Position numbers and translations under genes: made by a program. From positions 1 through 5,902 of the forward strand of contig JAFAHP010000334.1 of assembly GCA_019237175.1 (NCBI GenBank): DNA of 5,902 nucleotides. Direction: 5' to 3'. Below the pieces are notes generated by a model that saw only the letters and a list, made by a program, of their open reading frames with translations, was not told the origin of the DNA and did not search any database. Origin of the DNA: Alphaproteobacteria bacterium. GTDB taxonomy: Bacteria > Pseudomonadota > Alphaproteobacteria > ATCC43930 > CGMCC-115725. This document shows positions 1 through 5,780 of the stretch, in pieces (position 1 is the first letter of the stretch; each line of letters opens with the position of its first letter).

Positions 1-690
1 GGCGTGCGTAAAGTCTTTGGCGAGCGGCTGCTCATCGAATCGTTCGATTTCCGCCTGCCGCCGGGCGGGATCGTCGGTGTCATCGGTCCCAACGGCGCCG
101 GGAAGACGACATTGTTGCGCATGATCACCGGGCAGGACGCGCCCGACGGCGGCGCGATCCGCATCGGCGAAACCGTCCGGCTCGGCTATGTCGACCAATC
201 GCGCGACACGCTTTCGCCCGACCACACGGTGTGGCAGGAGATTTCGGACGAAGCGGACGAAATCGACCTCGGCCGGCGCAAGATCGCCAGCCGAGCGTAT
301 TGCGCGCTGTTCAATTTCCGCGGCGCCGACCAGCAGAAGCGGGTCGGCCAGCTATCGGGCGGCGAGCGCAATCGCGTCCACCTCGCCAAGATGCTGAAGC
401 AAGGTGCAAACGTCTTGTTGCTGGACGAGCCGACCAACGATCTCGACATCGACACGTTGCGGGCGCTCGAAGAGGCGCTGGACGACTTTGCCGGGTGCGC
501 TGTCGTCGTCACCCACGACCGGTGGTTTCTCGATCGCGTCGCGACCCACATTCTCGCTTTTGAAGGCGACAGCCAGGTCGTCTGGTTCGAAGGCAATTAC
601 GCCGATTACGAGGCCGACCGGCGCCGCCGTCTCGGCGCCGCGGCCGATCAGCCGCACCGCATCCGCTACAAGCCGTTGGTCCGGAACTGA
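1..690 (+). CDS. ettA: Energy-dependent translational throttle protein EttA (ABC-F ATPase), C-terminal part
   Basis: This is a cytoplasmic ABC-F ATPase. In the family, EttA binds the ribosomal E site and gates entry into elongation according to ATP/ADP level. The frame is open from base 1, so the gene starts upstream. The 229 visible residues are the second nucleotide-binding domain of a protein normally near 555 residues. Seen in order: Walker A GPNGAGKTT (about residues 29-37), the ABC signature LSGGER (118-123), Walker B LLLDEPTNDLD (139-149) and the H-loop THDRWFLDR (His near 172). The segment RAYCALFNFRGADQQKRVG before the signature and the basic ending HRIRYKP match EttA rather than Uup or other ABC-F members. 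It has no membrane segments, as expected for ABC-F. The GTG at 4 is an internal valine, not a start. The first ABC domain and the linker that contacts tRNA are outside the window. It converges on the downstream mlaC-like gene. Confidence 0.93.
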   Translation, partial: GVRKVFGERLLIESFDFRLPPGGIVGVIGPNGAGKTTLLRMITGQDAPDGGAIRIGETVRLGYVDQSRDTLSPDHTVWQEISDEADEIDLGRRKIASRAYCALFNFRGADQQKRVGQLSGGERNRVHLAKMLKQGANVLLLDEPTNDLDIDTLRALEEALDDFAGCAVVVTHDRWFLDRVATHILAFEGDSQVVWFEGNYADYEADRRRRLGAAADQPHRIRYKPLVRN

Positions 691-728
691 AAGAGGTCGG
701 AGCGGTTCTGATCGAGTGCATTAGCAAA

Positions 729-827
729 ACCCCCCTCACCCTCCCCTCTCCCCCCACATTGGGGGGAGAGGGATGAGAAGGTAGGCGAGGTGCCGCCGAG
801 CCTTACCCGGAGCTGGGTGAGGGGGGT
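729..827. repeat. Composite GC-rich palindromic intergenic repeat
   Basis: Two nested perfect inverted repeats lie between the convergent ends of ettA and the mlaC-like gene. The inner stem is CCCTCTCCCCCC (744-755) with GGGGGGAGAGGG (761-772) around a 5-nt loop. The outer arms, 729-741 and 815-827, are 13 bp and perfectly complementary (ACCCCCCTCACCC on the left). The core is shared with the repeats at 5621-5648 and 5743-5780, so this is a dispersed REP/BIME-like family. Read on the minus strand, the outer arm is followed by a TTTT tract (729-726), so it might help terminate the mlaC-like transcript. The long loop makes that weak. Confidence 0.8.
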
Positions 828-853
828 CAGCTCGGTCGGAAGACGCACTAGCA

Positions 854-1545
854 CTAGCGGATCGGCGGTGCCGGTGCCGCGGGCTGGTAGGGGACGCCCG
901 CCGCCGGGTACGGCGAGCCCGCCGCCGGATATGGCACGCCCGGCGGAGCGTCAGCGAAGGTCGCTTCGCGCATGTGCGCCAGGAGACCTGTCACCTGGCC
1001 GCCGTTCGCCGCGATCTGCTGAGCGAAGGTCGCACGCTCCGACACCGCCATGCTGACGCCGTCGACGATGACGTCGCTGACTTTGTAGAGACCGCTTTCG
1101 ACGCCGAGCTGCCAATCGACCTGGATCGGCGGCGCATCGGGCCGAATGATCTGGCTTTTAACGATTATTCCGGCGGGGGTCGGCCGGCTGCCGGTAACCT
1201 GCACTGACTCGCCCGGTATTGGGTAAAGCGGCGATTGTAAAAGCGGACGAGATCATCCGCGAGAAGCCGCATGAATTCCTGTCGGTCTCCTGGACTGGCC
1301 GCACGCCAATAGGGGCCGAGGACAAAGCGGGAAATCGCCGGCATATCGAAGTCTTGGTCGAGCAACTGGTGAAAAGTGGCCATCTTCTGGGCCGGCGCCA
1401 TGTCGCTGCGGATGACCCGCAGGCCTTGGTTGCCAAGGCTGCGGATGAACTCCGCAGCTCCGGTATCGATCACAGCCGAAAAGGCGGGGGCGAATATGCC
1501 CGTCAGCAGGATCAGCGCGCTCGCCATTATTAAAGATCGTCTCAT
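854..1545 (-). pseudogene. Second MlaC-like phospholipid-binding protein, broken by a 1-base frameshift
   Basis: This is a paralog of the intact mlaC at 1909-2517, with the MlaC/Ttg2D (toluene tolerance) fold. The N-terminal part starts at ATG 1545 with a good ribosome site (GAGGG, 1552-1556, 6-nt spacing). It encodes a signal peptide of about 23 residues and the motif RFVLGPYWRAASPGDRQEF (about 73-91), and runs to Tyr-Arg 110-111. The remaining homology (GESVQVTGSRPTPAG, then VDWQLG and YKVSDVIVDGVSMAVSERATF) lies in another frame, ending at TAG 854-856. Adding one G to the minus-strand GGG run (plus strand 1212-1214) rejoins the halves into about 230 residues. Left as read, the first frame ends after 126 codons (1165). 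The C-terminus carries a proline-rich tail missing from the paralog. Either the gene is really disabled, or this is a homopolymer sequencing error in a working gene; sequence alone does not decide. Confidence 0.85.
878..940 (-). repeat. Three tandem 21-bp units encoding a Pro/Ala/Tyr-rich tail
   Basis: At the 3' end of the frameshifted mlaC-like gene, three adjacent 21-bp units (920-940, 899-919, 878-898, read on the minus strand) encode GVPYPAA, GSPYPAA and GVPYQPA. The first two differ at only a few bases; the third is more divergent. The tail follows the normal end of the MlaC domain and closes with APAPPIR. It is probably disordered. Such units change copy number easily by slippage. Confidence 0.85.
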
Positions 1546-1651
1546 CGCACACCCTCAGAAATCGTAACCGACTGAGGGGGATAACAACCGGCTGGGCATC
1601 GAGGTTCGCCGCGGCCGGTGACTACGTCCGAGCGACAGGAGATGGAGAGCG

Positions 1652-1726
1652 TCGCTGTAGCCCGATCAGGTGAGCTTGTGCACCTCACAAAATTTCGTCT
1701 TGCCCGCCCCCGGGCTACGCCAGCGA
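1652..1726. repeat. REP-like inverted repeat with GTAGCCCG / CGGGCTAC arms
   Basis: The left arm TCGCTGTAGCCCG (1652-1664) pairs with the right arm CGGGCTACGCCAGCGA (1711-1726), apart from a 3-base bulge on the right. A small hairpin sits inside: AGGTG (1668-1672) with CACCT (1681-1685), or alternatively GTGAG (1670-1674) with CTCAC (1684-1688). Arms of this type occur in dispersed bacterial palindromic repeats. No T-tract follows on either strand, so an intrinsic terminator is unlikely. Confidence 0.65.
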
Positions 1727-1759
1727 TGGCCCGTCGGTTCTTAACCCGGGGGTGGTCGG

Positions 1760-1824
1760 GGCATCCACGAGAAACCGGAAGGGCCTAAGCGGCGTCTCGT
1801 AGATGGCCGGGCCAAACCCGGCCA
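1760..1824. repeat. Compound inverted repeats downstream of mlaC
   Basis: Two stems compete for the same bases. One pairs ACGAGA (1767-1772) with TCTCGT (1795-1800), extended by ATC (1763-1765) with GAT (1802-1804). The other is a tight hairpin, TGGCCGGG (1804-1811) and CCCGGCCA (1817-1824), with a CCAAA loop. They lie about 85 bp beyond the mlaC stop in the direction of transcription. The tight hairpin could slow polymerase or protect the mlaA-mlaC transcript 3' end, but no U-tract follows it on the minus strand. Confidence 0.55.
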
Positions 1825-1908
1825 AAGCGAGTTTTAGGTTTTTGAGGCAAGGGCCGATCCTATTTGACGACACAAGCAAGCGCGTCCTGGCGCGGACGAC
1901 GACACATC

Positions 1909-2517
1909 TCAATGGAAGCCGGCGCTTTCCGTCTTTTGCCGCAGCGCAGTAATCAGGCTTTGCAGCTGGCCGCCGTGGCGCTGAATGACAGCGGCAAATT
2001 CGGAGCGCTGGGTGACACCCATGCTGATGCCTTCGACGATCACATCGCTGATCTTGTAGGTGCCGTCTTGCGGTGTCATGAGCCAATCCACCCGGGCCGG
2101 GGGTTGTCCGTTGGTGCGGACAATCTCGCTCGATACGAGCTCGCCGTCCGGCGCCGGCCGCGTGCCCAGAACGCGCAATGTCGCGCCGCTGTATTCGGCG
2201 AGCCGGTTGGCATAAACGAGGGCGATGTAATTGGTGAAAAGCTTTATGAATTCTTGCTGTTGCGCCGGGGTGGCGGAGCGCCAATAGTGGCCAAGAACAA
2301 AGCGGGCGATACCCGGAACGTCAAAATCTCCTTGGAACAATTGACGAAAGCGGGCGACGCGCTGGTTCGGGTCGATATCTTTGCCGAGTACTTTGAGCGC
2401 TTCGTTGCCGAGGCTAGAGATGACAGCCGCCGGGTCCGTGGCGGCAGCGGGCCGCGCCGGCAACACCAGGGCGGCAACCAGGATCCACGCCGCGATCAAA
2501 ACCGACCGTCGCCTCAT
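1909..2517 (-). CDS. mlaC: Phospholipid-binding protein MlaC (periplasmic carrier)
   Basis: MlaC is a soluble periplasmic carrier that takes phospholipid from the MlaA outer-membrane complex to the inner-membrane MlaFEDB ABC transporter, maintaining outer-membrane lipid asymmetry. The 202 residues match the family length. Residues 1-26 form a Sec signal peptide (MRRR, a hydrophobic stretch, then AAA before Thr27). Family motifs follow: FVLGHYWRSATPAQQQEF (73-90), RVLGTRPAPDG (115-125), VDWLM (143-147) and TYKISDVIVEGISMGVTQRSEF (153-174). The ATG start overlaps the mlaA stop as ATGA (2514-2517) and has GAGG at 2527-2530 with 9-nt spacing, so translation is probably coupled to mlaA. A frameshifted paralog lies downstream. 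No mlaFEDB genes are in view, so the importer would be encoded elsewhere. Confidence 0.92.
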   Translation of the reverse strand: MRRRSVLIAAWILVAALVLPARPAAATDPAAVISSLGNEALKVLGKDIDPNQRVARFRQLFQGDFDVPGIARFVLGHYWRSATPAQQQEFIKLFTNYIALVYANRLAEYSGATLRVLGTRPAPDGELVSSEIVRTNGQPPARVDWLMTPQDGTYKISDVIVEGISMGVTQRSEFAAVIQRHGGQLQSLITALRQKTESAGFH

Positions 2518-3395
2518 TGGCGCGACACCTCGACGCCGTTCTGACGCGCAGAGGCGAGACTGGCCTGGCTCCGCGAGCCTGGCGACGCGGCCGGTTCTCC
2601 CGGTGCGTTTTGGGTAAAAGCCGGGTTCGGCGGCAGATTGCCGTGCTCACCCCGTACCAACGCCGCCCGGCGCTGGCGGTACAGGGACCGGATCGTCGCG
2701 TAATAATCGAGTGAGGTGCGTTCGATATCGGCGAGGGTATCGAGATAGCGAGACCGCTGATCGAGGGCGATCAACGCACCCCGCAAATAAGGGATCCAGT
2801 AAAGCGTCCACGGCTCCCCGGACGTTATCCGGTTCCACGGGTCGCCAAAAGCTTGGATGCCGATCCCGGCGAGATCGCGCGGGTCGGACGGACCCAGAAT
2901 CGGCGCCACCAGGTACGGTCCTTCGGGGATGCCCCAAACCCCAAAGGTTATCCCCAAATCATTGTCTCGATAGGGAATGCCCCACCGCCCCGCGACATCG
3001 ACAAAACCGGCCATCCCGATTGTCGAGTTCAGCAAAAACCGGACGAAGGCATCCTTTGCGTATCCGAGCCTCCCCTGCAGGGTGGCGTTGGCAAAGTTCA
3101 GCGGCTCGTTCAGATTGTTCAAGAAATCGTGGACCATGTCGCGCACCGGCTCGGGCAGTGCGGCTCGATATCCCTTTGCCGCCGGCGCTATGACATTCCT
3201 ATCGACAACCTGGTTAAAGTCGAAAATCTTGCGATTGACGTTTTCCCATGGGTCGTGAAAGTCCTCCTCGGCGGCGGCTCCCGCTTGCGGGTTATTGGAT
3301 TGCGTCGCGCATCCCGAAGCGATCAATGCGAGGATGACCAGGGACTGCGCGAAAACCAGACGACGGGGCACGAGCTTTGCTGATCGGTGTCGCAT
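2514..3395 (-). CDS. mlaA: MlaA (VacJ) family outer-membrane lipoprotein
   Basis: MlaA sits in the inner leaflet of the outer membrane, removes mislocalised phospholipids from the outer leaflet and hands them to MlaC. The 293-residue product has a basic N-terminus, a hydrophobic segment (13-26) and a lipobox ending ASGC, making Cys29 the predicted lipidated residue. The hallmark DPWENVNRKIFDFN spans 48-61. Further conserved pieces are NNLNEP (93-98), RFLLNSTIGMAGFVDVA (119-135), and DLGITFGVWGIPEGPY through LGPSDPRD (146-174). After about residue 250 the tail is Pro/Ala/Ser/Gln-rich and probably disordered. The ATG start is supported by AAGGG at 3402-3406 with 6-nt spacing. It is the first gene of the mlaA-mlaC unit, transcribed away from the methionine genes across a 162-bp divergent gap. 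Confidence 0.94.
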   Translation of the reverse strand: MRHRSAKLVPRRLVFAQSLVILALIASGCATQSNNPQAGAAAEEDFHDPWENVNRKIFDFNQVVDRNVIAPAAKGYRAALPEPVRDMVHDFLNNLNEPLNFANATLQGRLGYAKDAFVRFLLNSTIGMAGFVDVAGRWGIPYRDNDLGITFGVWGIPEGPYLVAPILGPSDPRDLAGIGIQAFGDPWNRITSGEPWTLYWIPYLRGALIALDQRSRYLDTLADIERTSLDYYATIRSLYRQRRAALVRGEHGNLPPNPAFTQNAPGEPAASPGSRSQASLASARQNGVEVSRQ

Positions 3396-3503
3396 CAGGC
3401 GCCCTTCTGCTCAGAACGCGAAATAAATGCTGGAAATCCGCTCAATCGGCAAGCGCTGCTTTGTAACCCTTTGGAATTGCGCCGGCATGTTCTGCAAAAT
3501 CGC

Positions 3504-3532
3504 TTGCGGACATAAAGATATCTGTATATCTT
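3504..3532 (+). promoter_or_regulatory. Candidate promoter of the regulator-metF operon
   Basis: TTGCGG (3504-3509) and TATCTT (3527-3532) are separated by 17 bp and resemble a sigma-70-type -35/-10 pair. The -10 lies inside the right arm of the palindrome at 3513-3534, so a protein bound there would block RNA polymerase. Assigned by eye only; TATATC at 3525-3530 is an alternative -10 with 15-bp spacing. Confidence 0.4.
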
Positions 3533-3534
3533 TA
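3513..3534. promoter_or_regulatory. 22-bp perfect palindrome, likely operator of the ArsR-type regulator
   Basis: The left arm TAAAGATAT (3513-3521) and right arm ATATCTTTA (3526-3534) are perfect 9-bp complements around the spacer CTGT. This is strikingly AT-rich in a GC-rich window and ends 23 bp before the start codon of the ArsR-methyltransferase gene. ArsR-family dimers bind AT-rich inverted repeats of about this size, usually over their own promoter. Autoregulation of the regulator-metF operon is the simplest reading. The divergent mlaA could also be affected, but its start is 117 bp away. No second copy is seen before metF or metH. Confidence 0.7.
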
Positions 3535-3557
3535 CAACGACAACAGCGTAGGCATCG

Positions 3558-4562
3558 ATGGAGCACTTGCTGACCGCGTTGCGCGCGGTCGCCGAACCGA
3601 CGAGATTGCGGCTTGTGGCACTGTCTGCCCGCGGCGGCGAGCTGACCGTCAGCGAATTGACGCAGATTCTCGGTCAAAGTCAGCCGCGAGTATCGCGGCA
3701 TCTGAAGTTGCTGTGCGATGCCGGGGTGCTCGACCGCTTTCGCGAGGGCAGCTGGGCCTTTTATCGGCTCGCTCAAGCGGGACCGATGGCTCGGTTCGTC
3801 CGCCAGTTGGTGGCGGACTGCGACGAGGCCGACCCGGCGCTGGCACTCGATCTGCAGCGGCTCGCGGCGATCAAGCGCCAGCGCGCCGAACTTGCCGCTG
3901 ATTATTTTCGGGCAAATGCCGCTCAATGGCACCGCATCCGCTCGCTTTACGTCGATGAATGCGAGGTCGAACTGGCGCTTGTCGACATCATCGGACGCGC
4001 CGATCCGCATGACCTGCTCGACATCGGTACCGGAACGGGGCGTATGCTCGAGATTCTCGCCGCGCGGGTTGGGCAAGCCCTCGGCATCGACCAATCGCGT
4101 GAAATGCTGGCGATCGCCAGGGTGAACCTCGAGCGCGCCGGGCTCGAGAATGCCCGGGTGCGGCTCGGCGACATGTATCAGCTGGAGTTGAACGATGCCT
4201 CGTTCGACGCGGTTGTGATCCATCAGGTTCTCCACTACGCCGATAGGCCGGCGGCGGTGATTGCTGAAGCGGCAAGGGTGCTGCGGCCGCCGGGAATTCT
4301 GGTGCTCGTCGACTTCGCTCCGCACGATCTCGAGTTTCTGCGCGCGGAGCACGCGCACCGGCGGTTGGGTTTCGCCGATGGCGAAATCGCCGCGTGGTGC
4401 CGCTCTGTCGGACTCGAACCGGCGCCGCCGCGCCGGCTGCCGGGCGATCCGCTGACCGTCGTCATCTGGACCGCTATACGCGGGTCTCTGCCTGAGATCC
4501 GGCCACTGGCGGCTTTGCGGGAAGATGCATTTCGCCCGGTGCTCGAAGGAGAAATGCGCTGA
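3558..4562 (+). CDS. ArsR-family HTH regulator fused to a class I SAM-dependent methyltransferase domain
   Basis: The protein has 334 residues and two domains. Residues 1-85 form an ArsR-type winged helix, with EPTRLRLVALS (13-23) and recognition helix QPRVSRHLKLL (42-52). The usual metal-binding Cys pair in this helix region is absent (ELTVSEL at 28-34), so metal sensing is unlikely. Residues 115-310 are a Rossmann methyltransferase domain: motif I LLDIGTGTGRML (153-164), acidic strand GIDQS (176-180), GDMYQL (204-209), FDAVVIHQVLHY (216-227) and LRPPGILVLVDFAPHD (242-257). It probably binds SAM or SAH. ArsR-type regulators of SAM-cycle genes (named SahR and SamR, from memory) are known in Proteobacteria, and the metF/metH neighbours support that role. 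Whether it also methylates something is unknown. The ATG has only a weak ribosome site (AGG, 3550-3552). Its stop shares one base with the metF start, so the two are surely co-transcribed. Confidence 0.88.
   Translation: MEHLLTALRAVAEPTRLRLVALSARGGELTVSELTQILGQSQPRVSRHLKLLCDAGVLDRFREGSWAFYRLAQAGPMARFVRQLVADCDEADPALALDLQRLAAIKRQRAELAADYFRANAAQWHRIRSLYVDECEVELALVDIIGRADPHDLLDIGTGTGRMLEILAARVGQALGIDQSREMLAIARVNLERAGLENARVRLGDMYQLELNDASFDAVVIHQVLHYADRPAAVIAEAARVLRPPGILVLVDFAPHDLEFLRAEHAHRRLGFADGEIAAWCRSVGLEPAPPRRLPGDPLTVVIWTAIRGSLPEIRPLAALREDAFRPVLEGEMR
4546..4551 (+). promoter_or_regulatory. Ribosome binding site of metF
   Basis: AAGGAG lies 10 nt before ATG 4562, at the end of the regulator gene. 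It is the strongest ribosome site near metF and fixes the start upstream of the palindromic insert. Candidate later starts, such as GTG 4709, have no such site. Confidence 0.75.
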
Positions 4563-5569
4563 TGAGCGAAACGCTTGTCTCGCCGCCTCTCCACCCCCGG
4601 AACGCCCGCCCTGGCGGGCGGTTGTCCGGGGGCTCCGCCGATCGCGGGGGAGGGGAGGGCGGGGGCTCGCGCGGCCGGCTGGCCGCCGATCCAGTCGCCG
4701 ACTTCGATGTGGGTCCGCCGCGGGTTTCGTTCGAATTCTTCCCGCCAAAGACACCCGAAATGGAGGTGAGGCTGTGGGAGGTTATCAAACGTCTTGAACC
4801 CTTGGCACCGCGTTTTGTATCGGTTACCTACGGTGCCGGCGGGTCGACCCGCGAGCGTACGCACGCGACCGTCCGCCGCATCCGCCAGCAAACGGTTCTG
4901 GAACCCGCTGCGCATCTGACCTGCGTCGCGGCCACGCGGGCCGAAATCGACGCGGTGGCCGAAGATTACTGGGCGGCCGGGATCCGCCATATCGTGGCCT
5001 TGCGCGGCGATCCGCCGGCGGGAGAGGCATACGCGCCGCACCCGGGCGGTTACGCGTATGCCGCCGATCTCGTCGCCGGGCTCAAGCGTTTGGCCGATTT
5101 TGAAGTCAGCGTTGCCGCCTATCCTGAGGCCCATCCGGAATCCGTGAGCGCCGAGAATGACCTCGACAATCTGGAGCGCAAGCTCGACGCGGGCGCCAAC
5201 CGCGCGATTACGCAGTATTTTTTTGACGTCGAGCTCTATCTGCGTTTTCGCGACCGCGCCGCCGCTCGCGGGATCACCGTGCCGATCGTCCCCGGCATCC
5301 TGCCCGTAACAAATTACGCGCAGGTGAAGAAGTTTAGCGCGAACTGCGGCGCCTCAATCCCGGCGTGGATGGAAACGCAATTTTCCGGGCTCGACGATGA
5401 TCCCGAAACCCGTCGGCTTGTCGCTGCCTCGATTGCCGCCGAGCAATGCCGGCGGCTTCACGCCGAAGGCGTTCACGAGTTTCATTTTTATACGTTGAAT
5501 CGCGCCGATCTGATCGTTGCAATCTGCCATCTGCTGGGAGTTCGCGCGAAGAAGCCGGCGGCGGGCTGA
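4562..5569 (+). CDS. metF: Methylenetetrahydrofolate reductase MetF with an extended N-terminus
   Basis: MetF is a cytoplasmic FAD enzyme that reduces 5,10-methylene-THF to 5-methyl-THF, the methyl donor for methionine synthase. The 335 residues align well with E. coli MetF from residue 55 on: VSFEFFPPKT (55-64, Glu58 equivalent to the catalytic Glu28), FVSVTYGAGGSTRERT (85-100), AAHLTCV (116-122), IRHIVALRGD (141-150, Asp150 equivalent to Asp120), VAAYPEAHPE (184-193), GANRAITQYFFD (211-222), PGILPVTN (244-251) and FHFYTLNRADL (307-317). All expected active-site positions are present. The N-terminus is about 30 residues longer than in E. coli because a palindromic repeat (4586-4658) is translated in frame as residues 9-33, Gly/Pro/Arg-rich and probably disordered. 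The start overlaps the regulator stop by one base (TGATG). MetH follows after 242 bp. Confidence 0.95.
   Translation: MSETLVSPPLHPRNARPGGRLSGGSADRGGGEGGGSRGRLAADPVADFDVGPPRVSFEFFPPKTPEMEVRLWEVIKRLEPLAPRFVSVTYGAGGSTRERTHATVRRIRQQTVLEPAAHLTCVAATRAEIDAVAEDYWAAGIRHIVALRGDPPAGEAYAPHPGGYAYAADLVAGLKRLADFEVSVAAYPEAHPESVSAENDLDNLERKLDAGANRAITQYFFDVELYLRFRDRAAARGITVPIVPGILPVTNYAQVKKFSANCGASIPAWMETQFSGLDDDPETRRLVAASIAAEQCRRLHAEGVHEFHFYTLNRADLIVAICHLLGVRAKKPAAG
4586..4658. repeat. Palindromic element inserted in frame in the metF 5' end
   Basis: Three nested inverted repeats are visible. The inner one is CGCCCGCC (4603-4610) with GGCGGGCG (4613-4620). The middle one is CCCCCGGA (4594-4601) with TCCGGGGG (4625-4632). 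The imperfect outer arms are 4586-4598 and 4646-4658, with 11 of 13 positions complementary. The sequence is far more G+C- and palindrome-rich than the rest of metF and has the CCTCTCC / GGGGAGG style of the intergenic repeats. It keeps the frame open and adds about 25 residues that MetF does not need. Confidence 0.75.
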
Positions 5570-5620
5570 GGCGCGATCTCTTGCCCCGACTCTCCGCTTG
5601 CCGCCCCTCCTTCGCCCTTG

Positions 5621-5648
5621 CCCTCTCCGCCCTTGGGGGCGGAGAGGG
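5621..5648. repeat. 12-bp perfect hairpin of the GC-rich repeat family
   Basis: CCCTCTCCGCCC (5621-5632) pairs perfectly with GGGCGGAGAGGG (5637-5648) across a TTGG loop, followed by GGGGTGAGG. The stem matches the inner stem at 744-772 except for the G at its ninth position (the repeat at 744 has C). With no T-tract after it, it is more likely a dispersed repeat than a classical terminator. In RNA it would be very stable between metF and metH. Confidence 0.8.
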
Positions 5649-5690
5649 TTGGGGTGAGGTGGGGGATTCCAAAGCGTTCGCAGACGCCCA

Positions 5691-5709
5691 CCCCGGATCT
5701 AGTCCGGGG
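5691..5709. repeat. Short CCCCGGA / TCCGGGG hairpin
   Basis: CCCCGGA (5691-5697) and TCCGGGG (5703-5709) form a perfect 7-bp stem with a TCTAG loop, placed between the two longer repeats. It resembles a common short dispersed alphaproteobacterial palindrome. Confidence 0.65.
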
Positions 5710-5742
5710 CAGGCTCTCACCCTCCTATCGCTCCGCGATGCG

Positions 5743-5780
5743 CCCTTCCCTTTCCCCCCACAGGGGCGGAGAGGGAAGGG
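5743..5780. repeat. Imperfect GC-rich palindrome upstream of metH
   Basis: The arm at 5743-5759 (CCCTTCCCTTTCCCCCC) pairs with 5763-5780 with one bulge and one mismatch. CTCACCCTCC (5715-5724) and GGGTGAGGGG (5779-5788) add outer arms, the same CTCACCC / GGGTGAG pattern as at 729-827. It ends about 25 bp before the metH start codon. Confidence 0.7.

Larger units (their letters stand above)
1546..1908. other. 363-bp gap between the two mlaC genes, no gene seen
   Basis: I see no credible coding region here; open frames crossing it lack a start, ribosome site or recognisable protein. It contains two palindromic elements (1652-1726 and 1760-1824) and the ribosome site of the mlaC-like gene (1552-1556). 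A weak minus-strand promoter candidate precedes that gene: TTGTTA (1587-1582) and TACGAT (1566-1561), with a short 15-bp spacer. The gap suggests the second mlaC-like gene may not simply be read through from mlaA-mlaC. Confidence 0.6.

Noticed and set aside
744..772. Hairpin as a classical intrinsic terminator for ettA
   Set aside because: The stem is strong but no T-tract follows on the plus strand, and the same core recurs elsewhere, so a dispersed repeat is the better call.
878..940. Short tandem repeats as a possible CRISPR fragment
   Set aside because: The units abut without spacers and translate into a regular heptapeptide, so this is a coding tandem repeat.
1715..2284. Minus-strand open frame of 189 codons running out of mlaC through the intergenic repeats
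   Set aside because: Most of it overlaps mlaC in another frame, and its end is just translated repeat sequence.
1864..2544. Plus-strand open frame of 226 codons opposite mlaC
   Set aside because: It mirrors the codons of mlaC, which has a signal peptide and family motifs; no ribosome site or domain supports the plus-strand frame.
4501..4511. GCCACTGGCGG, resembling a cobalamin-riboswitch B12 box upstream of metF
   Set aside because: It lies within the regulator coding sequence, no other conserved riboswitch helices are visible, and cobalamin control would be expected before metH rather than here.
3411..4754. Long minus-strand open frame of 447 codons opposite the regulator and metF start
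   Set aside because: It is antisense to a gene with clear HTH and methyltransferase motifs, has Arg/Pro-rich composition typical of shadow frames in GC-rich DNA, and shows no recognisable domain.
4235..5134. Minus-strand open frame of 299 codons opposite metF
   Set aside because: MetF on the plus strand has complete family motifs across this span; the opposite frame is a by-product of high G+C.
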